This document shows positions 1-6,029 of a stretch of 9,356 nucleotides of DNA, one piece after another; the stretch's first letter is position 1; the number at the start of each line of letters is the position of its first letter. The notes beneath the pieces are model-generated. The model made no database searches and was not told the origin of the DNA. It was given only the letters and a program-made list of their open reading frames with translations. This stretch comes from Candidatus Altimarinota bacterium (GTDB taxonomy: Bacteria; Patescibacteriota; Gracilibacteria; RBG-16-42-10), in contig JAGNZB010000045.1 in assembly GCA_017984655.1 (NCBI GenBank), positions 1 through 9,356 of the forward strand, given 5' to 3'. Position numbers and translations under genes: made by a program.

Positions 1-61
1 GGAGCGCCTGTACAATCATCGCCATCAACAACATTGAAAGCAGTTTTTTGATGTTGGTCTG

Positions 62-95
62 AAGCTGCCTTTCTGAAGTGATTGGCAGCTTTTTT
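62..95 (+). terminator. Rho-independent terminator of the gene left of the window
   Basis: An 8-bp perfect stem (AAGCTGCC at 62-69 with GGCAGCTT at 84-91) encloses a 14-nt loop and runs into a row of Ts (90-95). The T run lies only on the right, so it ends rightward transcription. It probably serves a + strand gene whose last codons are in bases 1-61, where two frames (stops at 49-51 and 60-62) stay open from the edge far enough to be candidates. I cannot tell which is used. The next gene begins 20 nt after the T run. Confidence 0.8.
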
Positions 96-96
96 A

Positions 97-102
97 TATA
101 CT
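97..102 (+). promoter_or_regulatory. Possible -10 element of the acetyltransferase gene
   Basis: TATACT sits directly after the terminator T run, 13 nt before the ATG at 115. Transcription would then begin around 109, giving a leader of about 6 nt. No convincing -35 hexamer is seen at the right distance, so this rests on the -10 match and on the need for a new promoter after a terminator. Confidence 0.3.
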
Positions 103-114
103 TATCCCTTTTTT

Positions 115-801
115 ATGAAGACAACTATGATTGATCAAAGCCGATTGCAAATTCTCGCACCAGAAAATGATCTGGATCTCACAGACTTAGCGCCGTTACT
201 GGTGCCAGCTTACAAGCAAGTATTTGGCGATGAAACATGGTGTGAAGGTTGGAAATGCCGCCGCTGCAACAAGAAGTATGCACTGCGTGATCCGGGTGTC
301 GTCAATGGCGATTGCTGTGGGCAGCAGCTTGAAGAGTTCTACAGTGATACAGATGTGTTGAAAATGTTCCAAGAGCTGCTGCTGCGACGTTATCAGCTGC
401 GTGTAGTGATGGAAGGTCGTGAGCGTGTGGTGGGGTTTCAATGGGGATGGCAGGATACTTTGAAAGGTATGAATAGTAAGCTGGATCTTTGGCCAGAAAT
501 TCTAGAACAGTTGGGTGCTACTTTGAAAACCAAAGGTTTGTATGGTGATGCGATGTATTATTGGTCAGAAAGTGGTGTATTGCCGGATTTTCGTCGGTTG
601 GGATTAGCAAAGCTCATGTACCAAGATATTCGCCAAGTGTTGATGCGGGATGTGCGTACGAAGCTACTACGAACGACACCAAGATCGCCTCAATATCAAT
701 TCTCTCGTCAGCAAGGAGATGTTGTGGTGTTGAATTATAGCGAAAATACTCGGGATCGTCGTGTCATGGATGATCGGGTTCTTCTAGCTGGTGTGCTCTA
801 A
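115..801 (+). CDS. GNAT-like N-acetyltransferase with an embedded cysteine cluster
   Basis: A 228-residue protein, probably transferring an acyl group from acyl-CoA to an amine; the substrate is unknown. The main support is a motif-A-like stretch after a predicted beta strand (VLPDFRRLGLAKLMY, about 155-169), containing the R-x-x-G-x-A pattern that binds the CoA pyrophosphate. A beta strand (RERVVGFQWGW, 102-112) fits the GNAT core before it. Unusually, the N-terminal part carries Cys43, a CxxC pair (48/51) and a CC pair (67/68), resembling a small zinc ribbon. An upstream in-frame TTG at 82 would lie inside the terminator stem, so the ATG at 115 is preferred; an ATG at 127 is also possible. 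There is no Shine-Dalgarno sequence. The gene is followed 26 nt later by a zinc amidohydrolase gene, likely in one transcript. Family call moderate, function unknown. Confidence 0.7.
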   Translation: MKTTMIDQSRLQILAPENDLDLTDLAPLLVPAYKQVFGDETWCEGWKCRRCNKKYALRDPGVVNGDCCGQQLEEFYSDTDVLKMFQELLLRRYQLRVVMEGRERVVGFQWGWQDTLKGMNSKLDLWPEILEQLGATLKTKGLYGDAMYYWSESGVLPDFRRLGLAKLMYQDIRQVLMRDVRTKLLRTTPRSPQYQFSRQQGDVVVLNYSENTRDRRVMDDRVLLAGVL

Positions 802-827
802 TATTTAAGTTTTTAACTGATTATCTT

Positions 828-1643
828 ATGAATGAACCAGTCATCATTGATTCGGGTATTCCTGGTCCTACTGTAGTAATTCTGGGAGGCGTGCATGGGG
901 ATGAAACATGTGGAGTGGTTGCGATTGATTCGCTCCGGAAGCTGCGTATCAAGAAAGGAAAGTTGATACTTATTTATGGCAACCCTCTGGCCATTGAGCG
1001 TGGTGTTCGTTTTGTTGACGAGAATCTCAATCGGTTATTTTGTCAGGATCATGATCTCTCGGAGAAAGTGAAGAGAAGTTATGAGTACAGGAGATCCAGA
1101 CAAATATTACCTTACCTAGATACTGCTGATTATGTACTCGATCTTCATGCTAGTTTCACTCCTGCGAGTAAGCCGTTTATTATTTGTGAGCAAAATGCTC
1201 GCGAATACGTCCAGTATTTGCCTCAATCGTTGATTTGTTATGGGTTTACTCGACTAGAACCAGGCGGAAGTGATGGGTATATGAATCGATCGGGTAAGGT
1301 TGGTATCTGTATTGAATGTGGCTATTTGAAGGACAAGGGGACAGCTGATGCTGCTACTCATGCAGCCAACGTTTTTTTGCAAACAGTGGCCATGGTAGAT
1401 GGACCATCGCTGTTACTCAATCAATCGCAAGCATATGTAGAAGCTTATGATCTTTATTACACGCAGACTGATAATTTTCGACTGTGTAGGCCATTTGCTG
1501 ATTTTGAACCAATTAAGCAGGGCGAGATTATCGCTTATGATGCTGATGTTGCTATCGAGTCTGAACTCGATCAGCAAATCCTCTTTGCTACTGATGCCAA
1601 CCGGCCTCTAGCAGAAGGATTTTTGCTGGTGCGAGGTGTGTGA
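828..1643 (+). CDS. Succinylglutamate desuccinylase/aspartoacylase (AstE/AspA) family zinc hydrolase
   Basis: A 271-residue member of the M14-like carboxypeptidase/amidohydrolase superfamily, which hydrolyses N-acyl amino acids or related amides. The zinc-site motifs are present in order: GGVHGDE (His23, Glu26), the substrate-binding N-x-N-R block (ENLNR, 65-69), the third ligand His107 in VLDLHAS, and the likely catalytic Glu163 in GICIECG. A predicted beta-rich C-terminal part (about 200-271) matches the family layout. Length is close to that of short AspA-like proteins, and no signal peptide is seen, so it should be cytosolic. The start ATG has no Shine-Dalgarno sequence. The stop is TGA, the only one in the window. 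Position behind a GNAT-like gene suggests that one enzyme adds and the other removes an acyl group, but that is inference. The actual substrate cannot be read from the sequence. Confidence 0.85.
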   Translation: MNEPVIIDSGIPGPTVVILGGVHGDETCGVVAIDSLRKLRIKKGKLILIYGNPLAIERGVRFVDENLNRLFCQDHDLSEKVKRSYEYRRSRQILPYLDTADYVLDLHASFTPASKPFIICEQNAREYVQYLPQSLICYGFTRLEPGGSDGYMNRSGKVGICIECGYLKDKGTADAATHAANVFLQTVAMVDGPSLLLNQSQAYVEAYDLYYTQTDNFRLCRPFADFEPIKQGEIIAYDADVAIESELDQQILFATDANRPLAEGFLLVRGV

Positions 1644-1691
1644 AAATACTATCAAATTACTCCCTGTAGAGAGAGGTATGCAGTGGTCCAC

Positions 1692-1721
1692 TTACGGAGG
1701 TGAGCGAAAATGTGGTACAAT
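1692..1721 (+). promoter_or_regulatory. Probable extended -10 promoter of the glycosyltransferase gene
   Basis: TGGTACAAT (1713-1721) matches the extended -10 pattern TGnTAnnnT. A weak -35 (TTACGG, 1692-1697) lies 18 bp upstream. Expected initiation near 1728 leaves a leader of about 18 nt to the ATG at 1746 and excludes the in-frame GTG at 1725 as start. A perfect inverted repeat AGTGG-T-CCACT (1682-1692) abuts the -35 and might be an operator, but its arms are only 5 bp. Confidence 0.5.
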
Positions 1722-1745
1722 TAAGTGGATATTGAATACTTCTCC

Positions 1746-3056
1746 ATGCGAATTGGTATAGATGCCCGGTTATATGGTCCCCGTTTCGGTGGCGTTGGTC
1801 GTTATACCCAGGAGCTGATCGACCATTTAGCTCGTCTCGAGCAAGAGCATGAGTATATCTTGTTCTTCAATGAAGAAGACTATTCTCAGTATTTGGCGCC
1901 CAGTGCCCGTTTTAGTAAACGGAGAATCACTGCTAAGAAGGGGACATTGGAGGAACAAACTGGCTTTGTGAAGGATCTCCATCGTGAACAGCTTGATGTG
2001 ATGCACTTCACTAATTTTGATGTGCCTGTTTTCTACAAGAAGCCGATGATCGTCACGATTCATGATTTGGCAGAAATGAAGTTTCCTGATGCTAAGAAGC
2101 AAGGCTTCTTGCAGAAAATGCAGCAGAATATGATGATTAGTAATATCAATACTAATAGCAAAAGGATCATTACTGTTTCACAAACTATCAAAGAAGAAGC
2201 GATCAAGTTGATTGGTGCACCAGTTGATAGAATTCGGATTATTTATAAAGCGATCAGTGATAGTTATAAGAGCGATGTCTACGATGAGAAGCTGGTGGAT
2301 TCTCTCAAAGTACGTCTTGGTATCCACCAACCCTATATTTTGTCAGTGGGCTTTTGGCATAGTTATAGCAATGTTGTTAATTTGATTCGTGCCTACAATC
2401 TCTTCCGTAACCGCTATAATACCAATAATCAATTAGTAATTGTCGGCCGGCCTGATGATCAAGAAGCGGCTATTCGCCAAGTGATTACCGAGCTTGGTCT
2501 TGGTAGTCAGGTGATACTCGCGGGCTTTATGGATGAACGTGATCTACCACTGTTGTATCGTGGTGCTCAGCTCTATATCAATCCTGCATTGGATGATGGT
2601 TTTGGTTCTGCAGTGCTGGAATCAATGGCTGCACATGTGCCCGTGGCTACTGCCAATGTCGGTGCTGTTGCTGAGATTTGTGGTGGTGACAATGCGATTT
2701 ATTTTGAACCTCAAGATATTACCAACATGGCGGAAGCGATGCATCACTTGTTTGATGACGCGGCTTTGAGCAAGTCTTTGGCTGAGAAAGCTTTTGATCA
2801 GGTCAGTAAGTATAATTGGGCAGAGACAGCGCAAGCTACATTGGCTGTCTACCAAGAAGTAGCTACCGAACTTGGGGTCACTAGTACTAATGCCCCTGCT
2901 GCCGGTGGGATGTTGTCGAATCTAGCAAGTAGCGTGACCAATGCTGCGAGTTCAAGCGTCAATTCTGTTACACAAGCTGTCTCCAACAAAGCCAGCGCTC
3001 TCCAAAATCAGGGTAAAGAGGCGATCAGCAAAGTGACTAATCGTAGTAGTAAATAA
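1746..3056 (+). CDS. GT4-type glycosyltransferase with altered catalytic motifs and a Ser/Ala/Asn-rich tail
   Basis: A 436-residue GT-B fold protein that would transfer sugar from an activated donor, as in envelope polysaccharide assembly. The N-terminal domain opens with MRIGIDARLYG and the acceptor-side loop GGVGRYT (15-21), and contains HDLAEMKFP and VSQTIKEEA. The C-terminal domain has the donor-binding strands VIVGRP and VILAGF and an EX7E-like motif. Two conserved features differ: the first Glu of EX7E is Asp284 (D-x7-E292), and the usual basic residue before Asn in the donor loop after SVG (200-202) is Ser208. Residues from about 383 form a Ser/Ala/Asn/Val-rich tail, probably an amphipathic helix, which is not part of the GT4 fold. 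The ATG at 1746 is chosen over the GTG at 1725 because family proteins begin with this motif and the promoter lies too close to the GTG. A DciA-like gene follows after 2 nt. Confidence 0.85.
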   Translation: MRIGIDARLYGPRFGGVGRYTQELIDHLARLEQEHEYILFFNEEDYSQYLAPSARFSKRRITAKKGTLEEQTGFVKDLHREQLDVMHFTNFDVPVFYKKPMIVTIHDLAEMKFPDAKKQGFLQKMQQNMMISNINTNSKRIITVSQTIKEEAIKLIGAPVDRIRIIYKAISDSYKSDVYDEKLVDSLKVRLGIHQPYILSVGFWHSYSNVVNLIRAYNLFRNRYNTNNQLVIVGRPDDQEAAIRQVITELGLGSQVILAGFMDERDLPLLYRGAQLYINPALDDGFGSAVLESMAAHVPVATANVGAVAEICGGDNAIYFEPQDITNMAEAMHHLFDDAALSKSLAEKAFDQVSKYNWAETAQATLAVYQEVATELGVTSTNAPAAGGMLSNLASSVTNAASSSVNSVTQAVSNKASALQNQGKEAISKVTNRSSK

Positions 3057-3058
3057 TC

Positions 3059-3367
3059 ATGGACGCTCTAGGGTCATTGTTGCCTCGTGAGTTAGCTCGT
3101 CGTCATTTGATGGCTCCAGTACTCGCTGCACAAGTAGTTGACGCGTGGAAGGTGGTTGTAAAAAAGATCGTACCAGCCGTGGAGAAGTACACGCAAGCGC
3201 TTACATATAAGCAGGGATTTCTGACAGTGATGTGCTTCAATAGTAGTGTTGCGGCTGAGCTCCAGCTTCGTCATGATCTTTTGCATGCTGAATATGCGCT
3301 CTTATTCCCCAAGAAACCAATTATGATTCGTTTTCGGACTGGGGGACAGGTAGACCAAGGGCGATAA
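3059..3367 (+). CDS. DUF721/DciA-like small protein
   Basis: A 102-residue protein resembling the DUF721 domain, the fold of DciA, which assists loading of the replicative helicase DnaB in many bacteria. Visible family traits are a helical N-terminus with the conserved Trp30 (VVDAWKVVV), the hydrophobic strand GFLTVMCFNSS (53-63) followed by AAELQLRHDLL, and a closing strand IMIRFRTG (88-95). It starts 2 nt after the glycosyltransferase stop, so it is likely co-transcribed and translated by reinitiation. There is no Shine-Dalgarno sequence. Its last 47 nt overlap the end of ruvB on the opposite strand. The overlap and short length make this less certain than its neighbours, but the order of domain features is specific. 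DciA function is inferred; a diverged DUF721 member with another role is possible. Confidence 0.7.
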   Translation: MDALGSLLPRELARRHLMAPVLAAQVVDAWKVVVKKIVPAVEKYTQALTYKQGFLTVMCFNSSVAAELQLRHDLLHAEYALLFPKKPIMIRFRTGGQVDQGR

Positions 3368-4358
3368 ATGTCTTGTTCGTCGCTTTGCGTCCTTGTGGGG
3401 TTCTTTCAATGAAGCCTTCTTGAACGAGATATGGTTCATACATCGAGAGAATAGTCTCTTCAGTTTCATTGCAAGCAGATGCTAGTGTGCGGATTCCGAT
3501 TGCTCGACCTGAAAACTTTTCTGCCAAGATACTGAGGAGCATCATGTCATTGTTGTCCAGGCCTTGTTCATTGATCCCTAGCTTTTTGAGACACTGGAGG
3601 ACAAAGGCGTCCTCAATATGGATCACATCAGAAATGTTGGCGAAGTCACGGATGCGTTTTAATAGTCGATTGGCAATTCTCGGTGTACCTCGTGCTCTTT
3701 GGGCAATAATCATGGCTGTAGAATGACTGATTGTCAGGTCAAGTAGTTGCGCAGTACGAGTAATGATATGAGCTAGCTCATCCACTGTGTAGAACTGGAG
3801 ACGGAAGATTTCCCCAAATCGATGTCGAAGTGGTGCTGAGAGATCTCCTCCACGAGTGGTGGCACCGATGAGGGTGAAGGGGGGGAGTGGTAGCGAAATT
3901 GCTTCGCTGGTGTGCCCTTTGCCAACAGTAATGTCGAGACGATAGTCTTCCATTGCAGTATAGAGGATCTCCTCCAGAGGTAGCTTGAGGCGGTGAATCT
4001 CATCAATGAAGATGATGCTATGGGGTTTGACTGTACTGAGGAGACTGATGATGTCGGCAGGTTTTTGTAATGCTGTGCCAGCACTGATCACGATGGGACT
4101 CCCCATCTCATGGGCAATGACACCTGCAAGGGTAGTTTTGCCTAGTCCTGGTGGTCCTACGAGCAAGAGGTGGTCCAGCGCTTCTTTGCGCTTGAGTGCT
4201 GCCTGAATGAAGACTGTCAGATTGTCCTTCACTTCACTTTGGCCAATGTATTCATTGAGTGTCTTGGGTCTGAGACTCATTTCCCAAGCCTCATCATGCA
4301 TGAGATGTTGGGTTATCGGTTTTGGGACTGTCGTATTAACGCTGGTGGTTTTGCGCAT
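3321..4358 (-). CDS. ruvB: Holliday junction branch migration ATPase RuvB
   Basis: A 345-residue AAA+ motor that forms hexameric rings on either side of RuvA and pumps DNA through Holliday junctions. In order: the RPKTLNEYIGQ family opening (30-40), Walker A GPPGLGKT (68-75), Walker B IIFIDEIH (115-122), the presensor-1 hairpin region that contacts RuvA (about 140-162), sensor 1 GATTRGG (165-171), the arginine-finger segment SAPLRHRFG (174-182), sensor 2 GTPRIANRLLKR (224-235), and a winged-helix DNA-binding domain from about 262. Length is typical. The ATG at 4358 overlaps ruvA by 23 nt, indicating coupled translation. Met20 or Met27 are possible alternative starts, but homologues usually carry some residues before the RPxxLxEYIGQ motif. 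The 3' end overlaps the convergent DciA-like gene by 47 nt. Confidence 0.97.
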   Translation of the reverse strand: MRKTTSVNTTVPKPITQHLMHDEAWEMSLRPKTLNEYIGQSEVKDNLTVFIQAALKRKEALDHLLLVGPPGLGKTTLAGVIAHEMGSPIVISAGTALQKPADIISLLSTVKPHSIIFIDEIHRLKLPLEEILYTAMEDYRLDITVGKGHTSEAISLPLPPFTLIGATTRGGDLSAPLRHRFGEIFRLQFYTVDELAHIITRTAQLLDLTISHSTAMIIAQRARGTPRIANRLLKRIRDFANISDVIHIEDAFVLQCLKKLGINEQGLDNNDMMLLSILAEKFSGRAIGIRTLASACNETEETILSMYEPYLVQEGFIERTPQGRKATNKTFIALGLPVPQSENES

Positions 4359-4899
4359 ATTTTTGGAGTGCTAAGGTTACAGCTTGGCCACTGGAGACAT
4401 CTTTGGGAATATCTTTGAGCAGTTCTTCAACTGTTGTTGGATCATAGCCGAGATTGAGAAGTGTTGCGTGTGCATCTGCATGTGGTCTACTGCTTGGTAG
4501 GAGAGTGGGAAGGTGAGGGTTTTCTGCCAATTCGATCAAGATCTTGAGGGCAGTCTTCTTGCCGATACCACTGATGTTTTCGAAGAAGTGCTTGTCTTGC
4601 TTGAGCAGTGCTTGATGGAGGGAGTCTATGCCAGATGCCAAAATATTCAGACCAGTCTTGGGGCCGATGCCCGAAATATTGGTCAAGATCAGGAACCATT
4701 GTTTCTCTGCTTGGCTGCTAAAGCCAAAGAGCTGGTAGTTGTCACTGGTGAGGTGGGGGTGGATAAAGAGGATGATCGCTTCGCCTGGCATGAAGTGATA
4801 GTGCCGAGGAACAAGGACTTCATACCCAATTGAGTTGGTGACTATGAGTAGCAAATTGTCTTGGCGGTTGAGAATAGTGCCGGAAAGGTAATGAATCAT
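4336..4899 (-). CDS. ruvA: Holliday junction DNA-binding protein RuvA
   Basis: A 187-residue protein whose tetramer holds the four-way junction and recruits RuvB. The N-terminal OB fold (about 1-62) begins MIHYLSGTI and ends QLFGF. Its acidic-pin region reads TSDNYQ (51-56), keeping Asp53 where better-known RuvAs have an acidic pair. Two helix-hairpin-helix motifs follow: NISGIGPKTGLNIL (74-87) and NISGIGKKTALKIL (108-121). The C-terminal RuvB-binding domain III is at about 141-183 (LNLGYDPTTVEELL, GQAVTLALQKYA), after a short linker. The protein is slightly shorter than the roughly 200-residue norm. It lies upstream of and overlaps ruvB. No ruvC is adjacent on either side here. No Shine-Dalgarno sequence precedes the ATG, and I could not identify a convincing promoter in the 87 nt shared with the divergent membrane-protein gene. 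Confidence 0.96.
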   Translation of the reverse strand: MIHYLSGTILNRQDNLLLIVTNSIGYEVLVPRHYHFMPGEAIILFIHPHLTSDNYQLFGFSSQAEKQWFLILTNISGIGPKTGLNILASGIDSLHQALLKQDKHFFENISGIGKKTALKILIELAENPHLPTLLPSSRPHADAHATLLNLGYDPTTVEELLKDIPKDVSSGQAVTLALQKYAQNHQR

Positions 4900-4986
4900 A
4901 GTGGCAAGGGGTGTAAAGAGGGGTGATCTTGCGGTATTGCTTGAAATGTTGTAATCCTAGCTGCGTTCATTTAAAAGAATTTATTT

Positions 4987-5394
4987 ATGAATGTAGCTCA
5001 ATTTTTATCTTTGGCATATTGGTTTGAGTTGAACCCTCCTGGTGACTTTGTCTATCTGTCTCAGTCGATTGTTTTGGTAGTTGGTGTCTTTGTAGGAGCG
5101 ATCTTGGTGCAGTTGATTGCGCGTTTTGGTAAGATGAACGGTATTGTTCGCAAGTTCTTACGTCGTTTACCTGGTCCGATGTATCTAGTGAGCATCATTG
5201 CTGCTTTCTTACTTTTTGCTCGCTATCAGCGTGCGAGTTATATCGGTATGCGATTCTTTTTTCTGCTCACATTCTTACTGTTTGTGATTTGGTTGGTAGT
5301 GGTCTCGATCAAGTTTATCCGATCCTATCGTCGTGAAGTGACTGCTTTTGAAAAGAGAAAGGAAAACAAGAAACTCAAACGTCGCCATAAGTAA
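4987..5394 (+). CDS. Small membrane protein with three predicted helices, function unknown
   Basis: A 135-residue protein I do not recognise. It has three hydrophobic stretches: about 22-45 (SIVLVVGVFVGAILVQLIA), 64-80 (PMYLVSIIAAFLLFARY) and 88-110 (MRFFFLLTFLLFVIWLVVV). The basic loop between helices 1 and 2 (RFGKMNGIVRKFLRR) and the strongly basic C-terminal tail (112-135, many Lys/Arg) place both in the cytoplasm by the positive-inside rule. Helices 2 and 3 would form a hairpin with a short external turn. There is no signal peptide cleavage site and no enzymatic motif. It is divergent from ruvA, with 87 nt between, and its TAA stop lies one nucleotide from the stop of convergent yqeY. The coding call is supported by length, topology and fit between neighbours, not by homology. 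Confidence 0.8.
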   Translation: MNVAQFLSLAYWFELNPPGDFVYLSQSIVLVVGVFVGAILVQLIARFGKMNGIVRKFLRRLPGPMYLVSIIAAFLLFARYQRASYIGMRFFFLLTFLLFVIWLVVVSIKFIRSYRREVTAFEKRKENKKLKRRHK

Positions 5395-5395
5395 A

Positions 5396-5842
5396 TTATT
5401 GCAAACTGGCAGTGACGGCTGTTTTGACAACATTTCCGTCAGCGTCGCTGCCTAGTTCTTTCATCACCAGTCCCATCGCTCTACCAAAGTCAGCTTTGCT
5501 AGTGATGTTGTTTGCTACCAGGATTGATTTAACACGCTCGGTGACTTGGTCTACAGAAAGTTGAGCAGGTAAATAAGCCTCGATCAGGATTATTTCAGTT
5601 GCCTCTTTTTCAGCAAGATCTGAGCGGCCAGCAGCTGCGAATTGTTGCTTGGAGTCCTGACGCTTTTTGAGTTCTTTTCGTAGAATGGTGATCGTAGTAG
5701 CATCATCAAGTTCTTTGTTGCTATCTACTTCCACTTGCTTGAGTGCAGCGCTCAACATGCGTAGTGCTGTAACTTTCTCGCTAGCACCAGATTTGAGGGC
5801 TAGTTTGATATCATCATTGAGCTTGGATTGGAGGGGGGACAT
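5396..5842 (-). CDS. yqeY: GatB/YqeY domain protein
   Basis: A 148-residue protein matching the full length of the stand-alone YqeY family. This family is related to the C-terminal tRNA-binding part of GatB, a subunit of the amidotransferase that makes Gln-tRNA and Asn-tRNA. The diagnostic block is the helical stretch KELKKRQDSKQQFAAAGRSD (about 57-76) followed by EKEATEIILIEAYLPAQLS. The N-terminus (SPLQSKLNDDIKLALKSGA, then VTALRMLSAALKQVEVD) also fits the family. The C-terminal helix pair (ITSKADFGRAMGLVMKEL) corresponds to the segment shared with GatB. YqeY is often encoded near translation or DNA-primase genes, but here it stands alone on its strand between a membrane protein and the sigma-4 protein. 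A role in tRNA-dependent amidation is assumed from the family only. No Shine-Dalgarno sequence precedes its ATG. Confidence 0.93.
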   Translation of the reverse strand: MSPLQSKLNDDIKLALKSGASEKVTALRMLSAALKQVEVDSNKELDDATTITILRKELKKRQDSKQQFAAAGRSDLAEKEATEIILIEAYLPAQLSVDQVTERVKSILVANNITSKADFGRAMGLVMKELGSDADGNVVKTAVTASLQ

Positions 5843-5972
5843 AACAATGTTTAAGCATCTTTAGAGTACACATTTTGTTGGCATTTTCCTAGGTGAGTGC
5901 ATTGGGTAATGCTCATCATTGACACAAAAGTCTAGGGGGAGTTTTTGTTGTGTATTAGCTGAAAAGGTTGGT

Positions 5973-6001
5973 TTGACATGTGGTTTTTTCACAAGTATAG
6001 T
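5973..6001 (+). promoter_or_regulatory. Strong sigma-70 type promoter of the sigma-4/winged-helix gene
   Basis: TTGACA (5973-5978) is a perfect -35, and TATAGT (5996-6001) is one base from the -10 consensus. The spacer is exactly 17 bp. Initiation near 6008 gives a leader of about 22 nt before the ATG at 6030, with no Shine-Dalgarno sequence. This is the best promoter in the window and shows that the gene start is not truncated. Confidence 0.85.
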
Positions 6002-6029
6002 GACACCCGAGATTAGCTAACCAGCCCAT

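Noticed and set aside
2..34. Leftward reading frame starting at ATG 34 on the - strand, with a hydrophobic, signal-peptide-like start (MLLMAMIVQAL)
   Set aside because: Only 11 codons are visible, and the terminator at 62-95 points to a rightward gene ending here. It cannot be decided from this window.
82..114. TTG-initiated extension of the acetyltransferase
   Set aside because: The TTG lies inside the right arm of the terminator hairpin and the added residues (including FLYTYPFF) come from the T run. The ATG at 115 is the sensible start.
1641..1643. TGA read as an amino acid (alternative code of some Patescibacteria)
   Set aside because: The AspA-like protein ends at the expected family length at this TGA, and no gene in the window contains in-frame TGA.
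1682..1692. AGTGG-T-CCACT inverted repeat as an operator
   Set aside because: The 5-bp arms are too short to claim. It is mentioned only because it abuts the promoter.
1725..1745. GTG start adding seven residues to the glycosyltransferase
   Set aside because: It lies right at the expected transcription start of the promoter at 1713-1721, and family proteins begin at the MRIGIDAR motif.
3773..4084. 103-codon - strand frame inside ruvB, and similar long frames inside ruvA and ligA
   Set aside because: These lie in other frames of strongly supported genes and their products have no family-like motifs.
5894..5915. Small hairpin (TGAG..CATT / AATGCTCA) between yqeY and the sigma-4 gene
   Set aside because: Eight pairs interrupted by a 2-nt bulge and no T run. 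This is expected by chance in a 187-nt gap, and no regulatory class fits.
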